A stretch of DNA of 48,808 nucleotides from Desulfovibrio legallii (GCF_004309735.1 NZ_SIXC01000002.1:1-48808); one strand, 5' to 3'. Positions 16,836-29,184 are shown, counted from the first letter of the stretch. Numbers and translations: made by a program. The notes: generated by a model from the sequence alone, not told the origin.

Positions 16836-18290
16836 ATGTCCCTGCTTTCACTTCGCCAGACCCTGCGCGGCAAAATCATCATGGGTATGGGGCTTTTTTT
16901 GGCCCTGCTGCTGCTGTTGGGCGGCATTGCCAGGTATGACCTGGGCCGCATAGAACGGGCCGCCAGGCTTATCGATATGGTGGACGACCTGCGCAATGAT
17001 GTGCTGGAAATGCGGCGCTATGAAAAAAATCTCCAGATTTTTCCCGGCCGCGAAGGCGATTTGGCGGCTTTGCGCCATTTTGTGGACAATGCCCGCGCCA
17101 GAGCCGCCGCTATCCTGGAAGCGCACACCACCGCCCTGGGGCACCGCCCCGGCGACGGCACGCACCACAACCTGGGCCAGCTTCTGGAAGGGATGGAAAA
17201 ATACGCCCGTCTGCTCACCCACCCGGATGAAAACCTGTCGGCTCTGAGCAGCCTGGGCACCGGCCTGAGTAATCTGGCAGACGCCGTGGTGCGCCAGATG
17301 CGCCAGGGCATTTTCAAAACCGTACGGGATCTGCGCCTTCAGTTGCTGGCCGCAGTGGTCACCCTGCTGGCCTTGGGCGTGGTCTTTGCCTGGCAGCTGG
17401 TCCGCCGCGTGCTGCTGGCCCTGGGGGCTATAGAAAGCGCCGCGCTGGAGGTGGGCGCGGGCCGCCCCTTGCCCCGGCCGCCTGCGCAACTGGAAAAAGA
17501 AGCCCGCCATGTGCTCCACACTCTGGAGCAAATGACCGCTGAGCTGGAAAACCGCCATGCCCTGCTGCTGCAGGAAAAAAAACTGGCTTCTCTGGGCGTG
17601 CTCACCGCTGGGGTGGCCCACCAGCTCAACAATCCGCTCAACAATATTTATGTGGGCTGCGGCCTGCTGCGCGAAGATCTGGAGGACGGCAGGCAGGGCC
17701 GCCGCCCCCCGCCTGCGCCCGACGACGTCCTGGCCCAGCTGGACGCCATCAGCGCGGAGACCCTGCGTGCCCGCGACATTGTACGCGGTCTGCTCGATTT
17801 CGCCCGTAACACGCCTTTTACGGCTACCTTCCAACCCCTGGCCCAGGCGGCGGCCCAGGCCCTTGCCCTGGTGCGTCACGACCTGGGGCCCGGAGTACAG
17901 GTAAGCGTCCACATCCCCCAAGACCTTGTCCTGCCCCTGGACGGCCGACATATGCAAGAGGCCCTCATCAACCTGCTGCTCAATGCTGCCCAGGCCATGC
18001 ACGGCCAAGGGCACATCCGCATCACAGCCGTCGCCGACACTGACGCCGACCAGGCCGTACTGCGCGTGGAAGACTCCGGCCCCGGCATCCCGCCGCAGTA
18101 CCTGAACCGTATTTTTGACCCCTTCTTCACCCTTAAGCCCGTGGGCGAGGGTACGGGCCTGGGGCTTTCTATCGCTTTCGGCATCGTGCGCCGCCACCAC
18201 GGACGCATCGACGCAACCAACCTCCCCGAAGGCGGCGCGTGCTTCACCCTGCGGCTGCCTCTCACACCCCACAAGGACGGTACGGCATGA
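16836..18290 (+). CDS. Sensor histidine kinase (NtrB-type partner)
   Basis: This is a 484-residue membrane kinase. One helix lies at about residues 14-32 and another at about 168-188. They flank a periplasmic, mainly helical sensor region. A HAMP-like segment is followed by the phosphorylation site H262 in LTAGVAHQLNNPLNN, an N-box (ALINLLLNAAQAM), a G1 box (VEDSGPGIPP), an F-box (IFDPFFTLKP) and a G2 box (GEGTGLGLSI). The sequence is of the kind that pairs with sigma-54 activators. The ATG at 16836 follows a CGGAGG site. Its stop overlaps the regulator's start by ATGA, so the two are translationally coupled. The signal sensed is unknown; the divergent TauE exporter hints at a sulfur or anion signal. 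Confidence 0.92.
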   Translation: MSLLSLRQTLRGKIIMGMGLFLALLLLLGGIARYDLGRIERAARLIDMVDDLRNDVLEMRRYEKNLQIFPGREGDLAALRHFVDNARARAAAILEAHTTALGHRPGDGTHHNLGQLLEGMEKYARLLTHPDENLSALSSLGTGLSNLADAVVRQMRQGIFKTVRDLRLQLLAAVVTLLALGVVFAWQLVRRVLLALGAIESAALEVGAGRPLPRPPAQLEKEARHVLHTLEQMTAELENRHALLLQEKKLASLGVLTAGVAHQLNNPLNNIYVGCGLLREDLEDGRQGRRPPPAPDDVLAQLDAISAETLRARDIVRGLLDFARNTPFTATFQPLAQAAAQALALVRHDLGPGVQVSVHIPQDLVLPLDGRHMQEALINLLLNAAQAMHGQGHIRITAVADTDADQAVLRVEDSGPGIPPQYLNRIFDPFFTLKPVGEGTGLGLSIAFGIVRRHHGRIDATNLPEGGACFTLRLPLTPHKDGTA

Positions 18291-19828
18291 CCACCCTTCC
18301 CCCGGCCAGAATTCTGGTGGTGGACGATGAACGCCTGGCGCGCGCCAACCTGGCGCGGGTGCTGGAACGTGAAGGCCACTTGCTGCGCCAGGCGGCCAGC
18401 GGCGAAGAGGCCCTTGCCCTGCTGCGCGACGAACCCGCCGACCTGGTCATCACAGATCTGGCCATGCCCGGTATGGACGGCATGGCCCTGCTGCGCGCCG
18501 TGCGCGCTGAGCACCCGCAGACAGAAATCATTATGGTCACGGGCTATCCCATGATCGAAAGCGCCGTGGAGGCCATGCGCCAGGGGGCCTTTCACTACCT
18601 GGCCAAACCCTATTCCCTGGACGAAGCCCGCCTGCTGGTGCGCCGCGCCCTGGAAAAATGCCGCCTGCGCCAACAGGTGGAACAGATGCGCGCGCAACTG
18701 GAAGCCGAAGGCCACATGCCCCCCATGGTGGGCAATTCTCCGGCCATGCGCGGCCTGCGTCAGGCCCTGCAACGCCTGGCCCCCACGGATGTGGCCGTGC
18801 TGCTGCAGGGCGAAACAGGCACCGGCAAAGAACTGGCCGCGCGCACCATGCACGCTCAAAGCCAGCGGGCCCGACGACGCTTCCTGGCCGTTAACTGCGG
18901 GGCGCTGGCCCCGGAACTGCTGGAAAGTGAACTCTTCGGCCACGAGCAAGGGGCTTTTTCCGGCGCGCTGCGCCGCAAGGAAGGCCTCTTTGAAGCCGCG
19001 GACGGCGGCACGCTCTTTTTGGACGAAATCGGCGAAATGCCCGTCCCCATGCAGGTCAAACTGCTGCGCGTTTTGCAGGAGCAATCCCTGCGCCGGGTGG
19101 GCGGCACTGCGGATATCCCTGTGGACGTACGCATCATCGCGGCCACCAACCGCAATCTCAAGGACGAAGTGGCCGCCGGGCGCTTTCGACGCGACCTCTA
19201 CTACCGCGTGGCCGTGGTCACGCAGGAGGTGCCGCCCCTGCGCAGCCGCCCCGAAGACATCCCCCTTCTGGCCCGCTACTTCCTTGAAAAACTCGCCGCC
19301 GGCAAAAACGCCCCTCTCGAACTGGACGATGCAGCCCTGCAGGCCCTCTGCGCCTATCCTTTTCCCGGCAATGTGCGTGAACTGGGCAATATTTTGGAGC
19401 GTGCCGCCGTGTTTTGCCCCCAGGGCGGCCGCATAAGCCCAGCCAGCCTGCCTGCGGAAGTGCGCGGCGGCGCACCGGACCCGCAACCCGCGGATACGCC
19501 GTCCATGCCGGACGCTTCGCCAGCCACGCCAACCACGCCCACAAGTCTGCCTCCCCTTTCCCCGACGACGACGCCATTCGCGTCGGCCACGCCCCCGACC
19601 ACGTCAATCCCCTTCCCGACAACGTCCCAAACGTTATCTTCCGCCGCCATCGTCGGCCCCAACCAGCCTGCGGGCACAGACACCTTGCCAACCTTGGCCG
19701 AACTGGAACAAAAATACATCCTCCAGACTCTGGAACGCGCCCAGGGCAACCGCACTTTGGCCGCCGACCTGCTCGGCATCAGCCGCTCATCCCTCTGGCG
19801 CAAACTGCGCCAGTACGGCGTGGAGTAA
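18287..19828 (+). CDS. NtrC-family sigma-54-dependent response regulator
   Basis: This is a 513-residue activator. The receiver domain has D13/D14, phosphoacceptor D57 and K107. An AAA+ domain follows with Walker A GETGTGKE (175-182), the sigma-54 contact loop GAFSGA (222-227) and Walker B LFLDEIGE (243-250). A Fis-type helix-turn-helix lies at the C-terminus (about 473-513, NRTLAADLLGISRSSLWRKL). The contact loop has Ser where GAFTGA has Thr. The linker before the HTH, about residues 402-470, is an unusual Pro/Thr/Ser-rich stretch, longer than in most relatives. The start is the ATG at 18287, overlapping the kinase stop. It probably controls the divergent sigma-54-like promoter at 16608-16623. 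Confidence 0.93.
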   Translation: MTTLPPARILVVDDERLARANLARVLEREGHLLRQAASGEEALALLRDEPADLVITDLAMPGMDGMALLRAVRAEHPQTEIIMVTGYPMIESAVEAMRQGAFHYLAKPYSLDEARLLVRRALEKCRLRQQVEQMRAQLEAEGHMPPMVGNSPAMRGLRQALQRLAPTDVAVLLQGETGTGKELAARTMHAQSQRARRRFLAVNCGALAPELLESELFGHEQGAFSGALRRKEGLFEAADGGTLFLDEIGEMPVPMQVKLLRVLQEQSLRRVGGTADIPVDVRIIAATNRNLKDEVAAGRFRRDLYYRVAVVTQEVPPLRSRPEDIPLLARYFLEKLAAGKNAPLELDDAALQALCAYPFPGNVRELGNILERAAVFCPQGGRISPASLPAEVRGGAPDPQPADTPSMPDASPATPTTPTSLPPLSPTTTPFASATPPTTSIPFPTTSQTLSSAAIVGPNQPAGTDTLPTLAELEQKYILQTLERAQGNRTLAADLLGISRSSLWRKLRQYGVE

Positions 19829-20146
19829 AACGAGAGGGTAAGACCGCAAACCTGAAGCTGTTGTCAGCTGTCAGGTCAGTATTTAGGGCAGGTTACCTTT
19901 GGAAATATGTATTCTCAAAGTTTACAGCACGCTCGCTCCGACGCTTAGCAGCGCAAATAAATTGTATTTGCGCAACCGCTAGGGCATTTTAAAATTGAAA
20001 TGCCTGGGACGGCTCCGGACTGCCGACAGGCTTTCGGGGCTGACGCAAAAACGGCGCTTTATTTCCCTAATTCGCATCGCAAACCAATTTTTTCACAGTG
20101 GTGCAGCCATGCTCCGGTGCTCATCTTATTGAGAACGCCGGGGCGT
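19829..20146. other. Gene-free stretch between the regulator and the array
   Basis: No gene was recognised. It holds copy 2 of the intergenic repeat element, then about 140 bases of unassigned sequence up to the first (leader-distal) CRISPR repeat. No obvious terminator for pre-crRNA with a U-tract was found, although the element's hairpin lies on the path of leftward transcription. Confidence 0.6.
19885..20005 (+). repeat. Intergenic repeat element, copy 2
   Basis: This copy shares GGTTACCTTTGGAAATATGT, CACGCTCGCTCC, GCGCAAATAAAT and GCGCAACCGCTAGGGCATTT with copy 1 at 16012-16151. It lacks about 30 bases in the middle (the TCCACGGCGGGCG segment). It ends in a weaker palindrome (AGGGCATTT...AAATGCCT). 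It sits about 140 bases outside the distal end of the CRISPR array. Confidence 0.7.
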
Positions 20147-20962
20147 GTTTCAATCCACGCCCCCGTGAAGGGGCGACTGCTGGATGAGTTCGCATTCCAC
20201 GCGGACTCCCGCGTTTCAATCCACGCCCTGTGAAGGGGCGACACAGTAACGGCACGAGCGTGTTCTGTGTAACGGCAGTTTCAATCCACGCCCCCGTGAA
20301 GGGGCGACTGTTCTTGGCGCACTTGGTGGTTCGGAACTCGGCAAGTTTCAATCCACGCCCCCGTGAAGGGGCGACCATGCGATGGTTGTCTGGTACATCA
20401 GGCAGCTTGTTGCAATCCACGCCCCCGTGAAGGGGCGACAAAGTCAAAGCCCCGATTGACGGTACTCTGCCCTTGTTTCAATCCACGCCCCCGTGAAGGG
20501 GCGACCGTTCGGACACGGACTCTTCTACGCGCAAGCCTGTTTCAATCCACGCCCCCGTGAAGGGGCGACCTTCTTTGCTCTGTGGAATGGTCGTACTTGT
20601 GACCGTTTCAATCCACGCCCCCGTGAAGGGGCGACCCATTGAAAAGGCGCTGCGCGAAGTGGAGAAACAGTTTCAATCCACGCCCCCGTGAAGGGGCGAC
20701 GCCCGACAATGTGCTGTTTACCATTTCCGAGCGTGTTTCAATCCACGCCCCCGTGAAGGGGCGACTCCTGAATCATGCCCTGCTCGGCGAGCCCGGTCAG
20801 TTTCAATCCACGCCCCCGTGAAGGGGCGACATGGACAACTTCGAACGGTTGATGGTCGTTGCCGGTTTCAATCCACGCCCCCGTGAAGGGGCGACACGAC
20901 CATAGGATTCCAGCCCATAACGAGAGTACTTGTTTCAATCCACGCCCCCGTGAAGGGGCGAC

Positions 20963-20997
20963 GAGTTTTCGGGGCCTATCCCCCGCTCGCAGATACA
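20963..20997 (-). repeat. Duplicated spacer, copy 1
   Basis: This 35-base spacer starts GAGTTTTCGGGGCC and is identical in full to 31329-31363. The two copies lie about 10.4 kb (159 units) apart, and the neighbouring spacers differ. Confidence 0.9.
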
Positions 20998-22461
20998 GTT
21001 TCAATCCACGCCCCCGTGAAGGGGCGACGTTGGAGCCGGAGAGAGATAACCCCCGGCTATCGTTTCAATCCACGCCCCCGTGAAGGGGCGACTGCCAACC
21101 GTGCCGCCAACTATCGCGGGGGCGTTAGTTTCAATCCACGCCCCCGTGAAGGGGCGACCTTGATCCAGCCGAGATCTCCCGACTTGAGAGGTTTCAATCC
21201 ACGCCCCCGTGAAGGGGCGACCGGTTCGTTCCCTGGACTGCGTGTAGGTCAGGGTGTTTCAATCCACGCCCCCGTGAAGGGGCGACGTAGCTAGTGACGC
21301 GGCGCGGGGTCGTGTCATAGTTTCAATCCACGCCCCCGTGAAGGGGCGACACAACCGTAAATTTGTTGGTTGATTTGCTGGTTAGTTTCAATCCACGCCC
21401 CCGTGAAGGGGCGACCGACCAGTGCCGTTCTTTTTCCGAGACTTCAAAGAGTTTCAATCCACGCCCCCGTGAAGGGGCGACGGCTATCGAAAACCTCGCA
21501 GGTTGTAAGGCTATCGTTTCAATCCACGCCCCCGTGAAGGGGCGACCTTCAGTATTTATTAGCTGTTGCCTTGATCTTTTTGAGTTTCAATCCACGCCCC
21601 CGTGAAGGGGCGACGGCTTGCTGCTCACGGGATTCCGCACGATCGGGGGTTTCAATCCACGCCCCCGTGAAGGGGCGACGAGCGCGATTGTGACGGAAGA
21701 CTTGTCTTGTGACGTTTCAATCCACGCCCCCGTGAAGGGGCGACCTGCCCGGTGTTGCTGTTGAGCCAACTCAACAGAGTTTCAATCCACGCCCCCGTGA
21801 AGGGGCGACGCCTCGCCACTGGTCCAATGCTTCCACCTTATCAAGTTTCAATCCACGCCCCCGTGAAGGGGCGACGCCCGTTGGGCGGCCACATCGGCGA
21901 AAAAGGCCTGTTTCAATCCACGCCCCCGTGAAGGGGCGACTTAACCAGCAGGCTGATATGGCAACCGCGGCACTGGTTTCAATCCACGCCCCCGTGAAGG
22001 GGCGACGGCCGTTGACGAGGCCGACCGCATCCGCGAGGACGTTTCAATCCACGCCCCCGTGAAGGGGCGACTATATGCAGCTGGCAAGCGTCGCGGGCTG
22101 ACGGAGGTTTCAATCCACGCCCCCGTGAAGGGGCGACGCAGGATGTTGGGGGCATGTTCAATGCCCTGGCGGTTTCAATCCACGCCCCCGTGAAGGGGCG
22201 ACCTGACGCTCATCCCTTATGCTGCGAAGGAGATTGTTTCAATCCACGCCCCCGTGAAGGGGCGACTCGCCCTTGCTGGCCTCGGCGCAAGACACCTTGC
22301 GTTTCAATCCACGCCCCCGTGAAGGGGCGACCTTGCCAAAACCGGCAATCGTGGACCGCAAGCTAGTTTCAATCCACGCCCCCGTGAAGGGGCGACGGCG
22401 GTGGCGTATCTTATGGATGATGACACACGCGTTTCAATCCACGCCCCCGTGAAGGGGCGAC

Positions 22462-22496
22462 CTGAGCCTTTGGCCATGCCATTATGGGACATGGCA
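22462..22496 (-). repeat. Spacer with a reverse-complement partner at 30277
   Basis: Bases 22463-22496 (TGAGCCTTTGG...) are the reverse complement of the main part of the spacer at 30277-30313. The outer ends differ by a base or two, so the same protospacer region seems to have been sampled in opposite orientations. Confidence 0.9.
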
Positions 22497-25400
22497 GTTT
22501 CAATCCACGCCCCCGTGAAGGGGCGACCCCCTGGTATCGAATCAATAAGAATTGAATATACTGTTTCAATCCACGCCCCCGTGAAGGGGCGACCCGTCTA
22601 TATTGACGGCAACCCGGAAGCCGGGATTGTTTCAATCCACGCCCCCGTGAAGGGGCGACTTTTTGCATTGAACGGATATAGGCTGAAAGACAAAAGTTTC
22701 AATCCACGCCCCCGTGAAGGGGCGACAATTCCCATGAGACCTGGGATTCGTTTTCATCGGTTTCAATCCACGCCCCCGTGAAGGGGCGACAGGAAAAAAC
22801 CGCCAAGGCACCAAAACCCAAGTCTGTTTCAATCCACGCCCCCGTGAAGGGGCGACTTCTATGGGTCTTCCATGGCGCCGTCTGTGGAACGTTTCAATCC
22901 ACGCCCCCGTGAAGGGGCGACGCCTTGGATAAGCACGTTGACCAGCTTGTAGTCGTTTCAATCCACGCCCCCGTGAAGGGGCGACCTTGGGCCTATCATT
23001 TTGGCCTTGGATAGTAATAGGTTTCAATCCACGCCCCCGTGAAGGGGCGACCTGGCCCCGGTGGGACGTGGCGGCAAGGTGATAGCTGTTTCAATCCACG
23101 CCCCCGTGAAGGGGCGACTCTGATATTCATCACCGCGGATACAGCATTCAAAGAGTTTCAATCCACGCCCCCGTGAAGGGGCGACGCAGCATAAACTGCT
23201 CCGCTCATAGTGGTTCGAAAGTTTCAATCCACGCCCCCGTGAAGGGGCGACGTCGCACAATCGCTGACCGTGTCCAAATCGCTGCTGTTTCAATCCACGC
23301 CCCCGTGAAGGGGCGACGGGACGCGGGGCCGACCCCCGCACGATTTTGGGCAAGTTTCAATCCACGCCCCCGTGAAGGGGCGACCCGGGCCGGGAGGGCT
23401 GCCCTGGGGGGCTGCCGGGTTTCAATCCACGCCCCCGTGAAGGGGCGACCACAAATACGACGTGCGCGTCCGGGCCGTCAGCGGTTTCAATCCACGCCCC
23501 CGTGAAGGGGCGACATTATCCACATAACCGGACAACTGTTCGGTAGCCAGTTTCAATCCACGCCCCCGTGAAGGGGCGACTTGCCACACGTTCATTTCTG
23601 TATCGCAGATAAAGTTGTTTCAATCCACGCCCCCGTGAAGGGGCGACTCTCCCACGCCGAGAGGGGCGCAAAAATAAGGAGTGTTTCAATCCACGCCCCC
23701 GTGAAGGGGCGACCATGATTTCCACAATGCCCACCATGCGCTTGGTGTTTCAATCCACGCCCCCGTGAAGGGGCGACCGCTAACGGCTACCGCTCCAATG
23801 AGTATTGATGGTGTTTCAATCCACGCCCCCGTGAAGGGGCGACGCCCCGCTGGGGGACTGACCGTCGCCGGTTTTAAGTTTCAATCCACGCCCCCGTGAA
23901 GGGGCGACGCGGAAGTTGCCCGGCTGGATTCGCTGGCTTTGCGTTTCAATCCACGCCCCCGTGAAGGGGCGACATCGACGGGATTGAACAGGATGGCTGG
24001 CGGTCAGTTTCAATCCACGCCCCCGTGAAGGGGCGACTACCGCCGAGGCAGTTCGCCGCGCGGAGATAGAGGGTTTCAATCCACGCCCCCGTGAAGGGGC
24101 GACTGCGGCAGTCAAAGAAATGGCCGCCGTAGAAATGCGTTTCAATCCACGCCCCCGTGAAGGGGCGACCTAGCCATGGCTTCCCCCCCCCCTGTTTGAG
24201 AAGTTTCAATCCACGCCCCCGTGAAGGGGCGACCCAAGCTGCGGGCCGAGGGCGGATACAGCGACTGGTTTCAATCCACGCCCCCGTGAAGGGGCGACCC
24301 AGTACAATTGCAACTCGCCGTTTTCGTAGGCGGTTTCAATCCACGCCCCCGTGAAGGGGCGACAGACCCTTGCCGTAAGTACGGTGGCAACTGCGCGTGT
24401 TTCAATCCACGCCCCCGTGAAGGGGCGACGGATATGGCCCGGTCTGCCAGGGCGATATCCAGCGTTTCAATCCACGCCCCCGTGAAGGGGCGACGGGCCA
24501 CGTGCCGCAGGGTTACCCGGTCGGGCATGTTTCAATCCACGCCCCCGTGAAGGGGCGACGCACTGTGGATTTTGCCGCGCCTGACGGCAAACACGTTTCA
24601 ATCCACGCCCCCGTGAAGGGGCGACTTTTGGCAACCAGCTTATGTTATTGATAAAGGCCATGTTTCAATCCACGCCCCCGTGAAGGGGCGACGCGCAGCA
24701 TTGGCCTGTACCGTGAGGCCCAGACAGTTTCAATCCACGCCCCCGTGAAGGGGCGACGATTTCCTGCTGGATAACATCTGGCGCCGGGGCCGTTTCAATC
24801 CACGCCCCCGTGAAGGGGCGACCTTGTTCACAAACTTGCCGCTGCCGGCATCCAACTGCTGTTTCAATCCACGCCCCCGTGAAGGGGCGACGCAGCAGGG
24901 CATGGATAGCGTGGCTGATCTGCAGGTTTCAATCCACGCCCCCGTGAAGGGGCGACATTGAAATCAGTTACAAGCCTGCGCATCACAGTTGTTTCAATCC
25001 ACGCCCCCGTGAAGGGGCGACAGGACCTTGACGTGTCGTTGTGTGCAGTCTCTACGGTTTCAATCCACGCCCCCGTGAAGGGGCGACGCGCTGAATTAGG
25101 ACGTCTGAGCGCAAGCTGGGTTTCAATCCACGCCCCCGTGAAGGGGCGACCCCATGTTCATGCGCCACGATTCGGCAACGTCCTTGTTTCAATCCACGCC
25201 CCCGTGAAGGGGCGACTAAGGGTGACGCTGTAGCCGCAAAGGTTGCAGCTGTTTCAATCCACGCCCCCGTGAAGGGGCGACTGGCGCAGCCCGCCCAGCC
25301 GAAAAAGGAGCAGCAGTTTCAATCCACGCCCCCGTGAAGGGGCGACCCATTCCGCTTCGGCCAGCAGCGCCGAAGAAACCGTTTCAATCCACGCCCCCGT

Positions 25401-26067
25401 GAAGGGGCGACTGTTGCGGCAGACGGTAGCGGGGGTCCCGGCAGATGTTTCAATCCACGCCCCCGTGAAGGGGCGACACGGTTATCAATCCACCAAGATG
25501 CCTTTGTCATTGTTTCAATCCACGCCCCCGTGAAGGGGCGACCGTTATGGCGGCCATAACCCGGCAGAGTCAGGGCGTTTCAATCCACGCCCCCGTGAAG
25601 GGGCGACCTCCTGTGCCGCAACAGCAGGTAACCCTGGATGGGGTTTCAATCCACGCCCCCGTGAAGGGGCGACGTACGTTGTTTTGGTTTACTCCCTGTG
25701 CGCTGAGGGTTTCAATCCACGCCCCCGTGAAGGGGCGACTGATCCGCGGGCCCTAGTCCACATTGTTGGGATAGTTTCAATCCACGCCCCCGTGAAGGGG
25801 CGACCAGCCCAAGGGCTTTGGCCATGCCGGTGTCTGATGTTTCAATCCACGCCCCCGTGAAGGGGCGACCCCAGCCCGCACCTGTACCGCCTTGGGTGTG
25901 GAGGTTTCAATCCACGCCCCCGTGAAGGGGCGACGTCTGCGCTGGCATGATACATATAAGCCGCCATTTTGTTTCAATCCACGCCCCCGTGAAGGGGCGA
26001 CCTTGATATTTTCAGGGCGCACGGGGTCGCGGAGTAGTTTCAATCCACGCCCCCGTGAAGGGGCGAC

Positions 26068-26101
26068 GATGGCGGTGTGGCGTCCGTGGGGGACGGACGA
26101 A
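26068..26101 (-). repeat. Triplicated spacer, copy 1
   Basis: This 34-base spacer starts GATGGCGGTGTGG and is identical to 31655-31688 and 31720-31753. The latter two are adjacent units, separated by one repeat. Confidence 0.9.
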
Positions 26102-27176
26102 GTTTCAATCCACGCCCCCGTGAAGGGGCGACACGCTATCAGCCGTGGCGATGGTAAGCACATCGTAGTTTCAATCCACGCCCCCGTGAAGGGGCGACGA
26201 GCCGGAGAGGAGAGATAACCCCCGGCTATCGAGTTTCAATCCACGCCCCCGTGAAGGGGCGACTGCACTTCGTCCGCCTTGCCGCCGGCATTGTCCTTGT
26301 TTCAATCCACGCCCCCGTGAAGGGGCGACCCAACCAAGGGGCTGAGCCGTTCCGAAAAATTGGGTTTCAATCCACGCCCCCGTGAAGGGGCGACGTGCCA
26401 GCCATGAGGGTCGCCAAAGCGAATGATTGGTTTCAATCCACGCCCCCGTGAAGGGGCGACTGCGGCAGAGGGCATGCGGACTGCGGCTGCGCGGTTTCAA
26501 TCCACGCCCCCGTGAAGGGGCGACGCTGGCCAAATCGTAAAAAGCTCATGAGGGAACGGTTTCAATCCACGCCCCCGTGAAGGGGCGACTTCGAGGTGGC
26601 GCCAGAAATCGATGATGACCGGAGTTTCAATCCACGCCCCCGTGAAGGGGCGACCATTTCCCGGCAGGGGATAGCCGGGGGATTGGTAGTTTCAATCCAC
26701 GCCCCCGTGAAGGGGCGACCTGGGGCGATGTGCCCTTGCAGGGCCTCCAACAAGTTTCAATCCACGCCCCCGTGAAGGGGCGACCTTTGTCGCGGCGTTC
26801 GGCGCGCCGGGGGAAGGGGTTTCAATCCACGCCCCCGTGAAGGGGCGACTTCGAAAGCCGCTTGGCGGGCATCCGTCATCCCGTGTTTCAATCCACGCCC
26901 CCGTGAAGGGGCGACGGCTGCGAGGCTAACCCCCGACGCGGGGGAGGAGGTTTCAATCCACGCCCCCGTGAAGGGGCGACGGGGGCCCAGAATCCGCCGC
27001 AGGTCCGCAGCATCAGTTTCAATCCACGCCCCCGTGAAGGGGCGACGGGCGAACTGCCCCCATTTCACCTATTGTTGCCCGTTTCAATCCACGCCCCCGT
27101 GAAGGGGCGACGGCCATTGCCTATGGCCTTTACGAGCAGGCCCGCGTTTCAATCCACGCCCCCGTGAAGGGGCGAC

Positions 27177-27327
27177 AATTTCTGAATGAGCACCGTCCCA
27201 GGGGCCCGCGCGTTTCAATCCACGCCCCCGTGAAGGGGCGACTGGGACAAGCAAGCAGCACCATGGCATCACAAACGTTTCAATCCACGCCCCCGCAGGT
27301 AAGCACCAGCGTGTTGCCCACCCAGTT
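27177..27327 (-). repeat. Duplicated two-spacer segment with truncated repeat, copy 1
   Basis: Two consecutive spacers (27177-27211 and 27243-27276) and the start of the following repeat are identical to 29185-29301. The repeat at 27277 keeps only its first 19 bases and runs straight into a 32-base spacer, so the unit is 51 instead of about 66 bases. The lost part includes one arm of the repeat stem. Confidence 0.9.
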
Positions 27328-29184
27328 GTTTCAATCCACGCCCCCGTGAAGGGGCGACGATCATGCCCCTGCCAGCCGTTCAGCAGCGCAGGAGTTTCAA
27401 TCCACGCCCCCGTGAAGGGGCGACCCCCCCTCTTTGTCTTTATGCGTAAGAGCAGGAGTTTCAATCCACGCCCCCGTGAAGGGGCGACTATATCGAGCGG
27501 GTCGCGGGCTATAGTTCCGCCTACGTTTCAATCCACGCCCCCGTGAAGGGGCGACGGGCAACAGCTTATTGGTCACAACCTTGGCCAGGGTTTCAATCCA
27601 CGCCCCCGTGAAGGGGCGACGGTTGTCACCGGCTTTGTTGCCGCAATGTGGACAGTTTCAATCCACGCCCCCGTGAAGGGGCGACCCTTTAAAACCGTGA
27701 TTAGCTCAAACTACGCACGTTTCAATCCACGCCCCCGTGAAGGGGCGACCCCATGGAGCGGGGCCGAGGCTTCCGCGGTAAAAGTTTCAATCCACGCCCC
27801 CGTGAAGGGGCGACCACGGAGGTTGTGGCGTCAAGCACCAAACAGCTTGTTTCAATCCACGCCCCCGTGAAGGGGCGACCGCCATTGTGCCGTCGGGCGC
27901 GTCTGTCATCCCTGTTTCAATCCACGCCCCCGTGAAGGGGCGACGAACATTTCCAGCGTCAGATCGAGGCGCTCAAGGCGTTTCAATCCACGCCCCCGTG
28001 AAGGGGCGACAGCGTCATATTGCAAGTCTCCTTGATATGGTTGATGTTTCAATCCACGCCCCCGTGAAGGGGCGACATAAAAGCGTCTTTAACCTCCTCT
28101 TTCTCCCTTAGTTTCAATCCACGCCCCCGTGAAGGGGCGACGTAACAAAGGCCCTGGCTGACCCCGAAACGCTGGTGTTTCAATCCACGCCCCCGTGAAG
28201 GGGCGACGTTTGTGCTGGCGGGTTTTGTTCAAATAGCCAGAGTTTCAATCCACGCCCCCGTGAAGGGGCGACGTGCGGGCCCTGGGGCGCTAGACAATTA
28301 GTCCGCCGTTTCAATCCACGCCCCCGTGAAGGGGCGACTACGGCCCCAACTGGTCCGCCAAGAACTGCACCGGTTTCAATCCACGCCCCCGTGAAGGGGC
28401 GACAGGATATGGCCCGGTCTGCCAGGGCGATATCCAAAGTTTCAATCCACGCCCCCGTGAAGGGGCGACCCGGCAGCGGCTGGAATCCGACGTGTCTACT
28501 CGTGTTTCAATCCACGCCCCCGTGAAGGGGCGACAAAGCATGGACGCCGTGCTCACCGTTGCCACGCGAGTTTCAATCCACGCCCCCGTGAAGGGGCGAC
28601 TTTTGGTGCGCATCTAGGTCGTCAGGATACGCGAGTTTCAATCCACGCCCCCGTGAAGGGGCGACCCTTGGCGTTTTCGATGGGTATGACGGTGTCATGT
28701 TTCAATCCACGCCCCCGTGAAGGGGCGACATGGCGCGCGCTATTTCTGCCTGTGTTCCGGCAGTTTCAATCCACGCCCCCGTGAAGGGGCGACCAAGGTG
28801 TCTCCCAATGGAGAGATATCCGCAAGGGTTTCAATCCACGCCCCCGTGAAGGGGCGACTGCCAACACTGCGGGAGAGATACGGGGTATTAACGTTTCAAT
28901 CCACGCCCCCGTGAAGGGGCGACGCAGGCCAGAGGTTAGAATAACTTTTAGGCATAAGTTTCAATCCACGCCCCCGTGAAGGGGCGACCGGCGAGGCCCA
29001 TGCCGGCGGAACGCAGACTTTTGTTTCAATCCACGCCCCCGTGAAGGGGCGACCGGTTAAGGAGCGGGAGGCCGAGCAGCTCGGTCTTGTTTCAATCCAC
29101 GCCCCCGTGAAGGGGCGACGCACGTCCTGACGGGGTGGGGGTGTGCCGTGGTTGTTTCAATCCACGCCCCCGTGAAGGGGCGAC

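Noticed and set aside
26655..26688. A third inverse spacer relation with 21029 and 26199 (shared GATAGCCGGGGG)
   Set aside because: Only about 12 bases are shared, which is expected by chance among 266 spacers on both strands.
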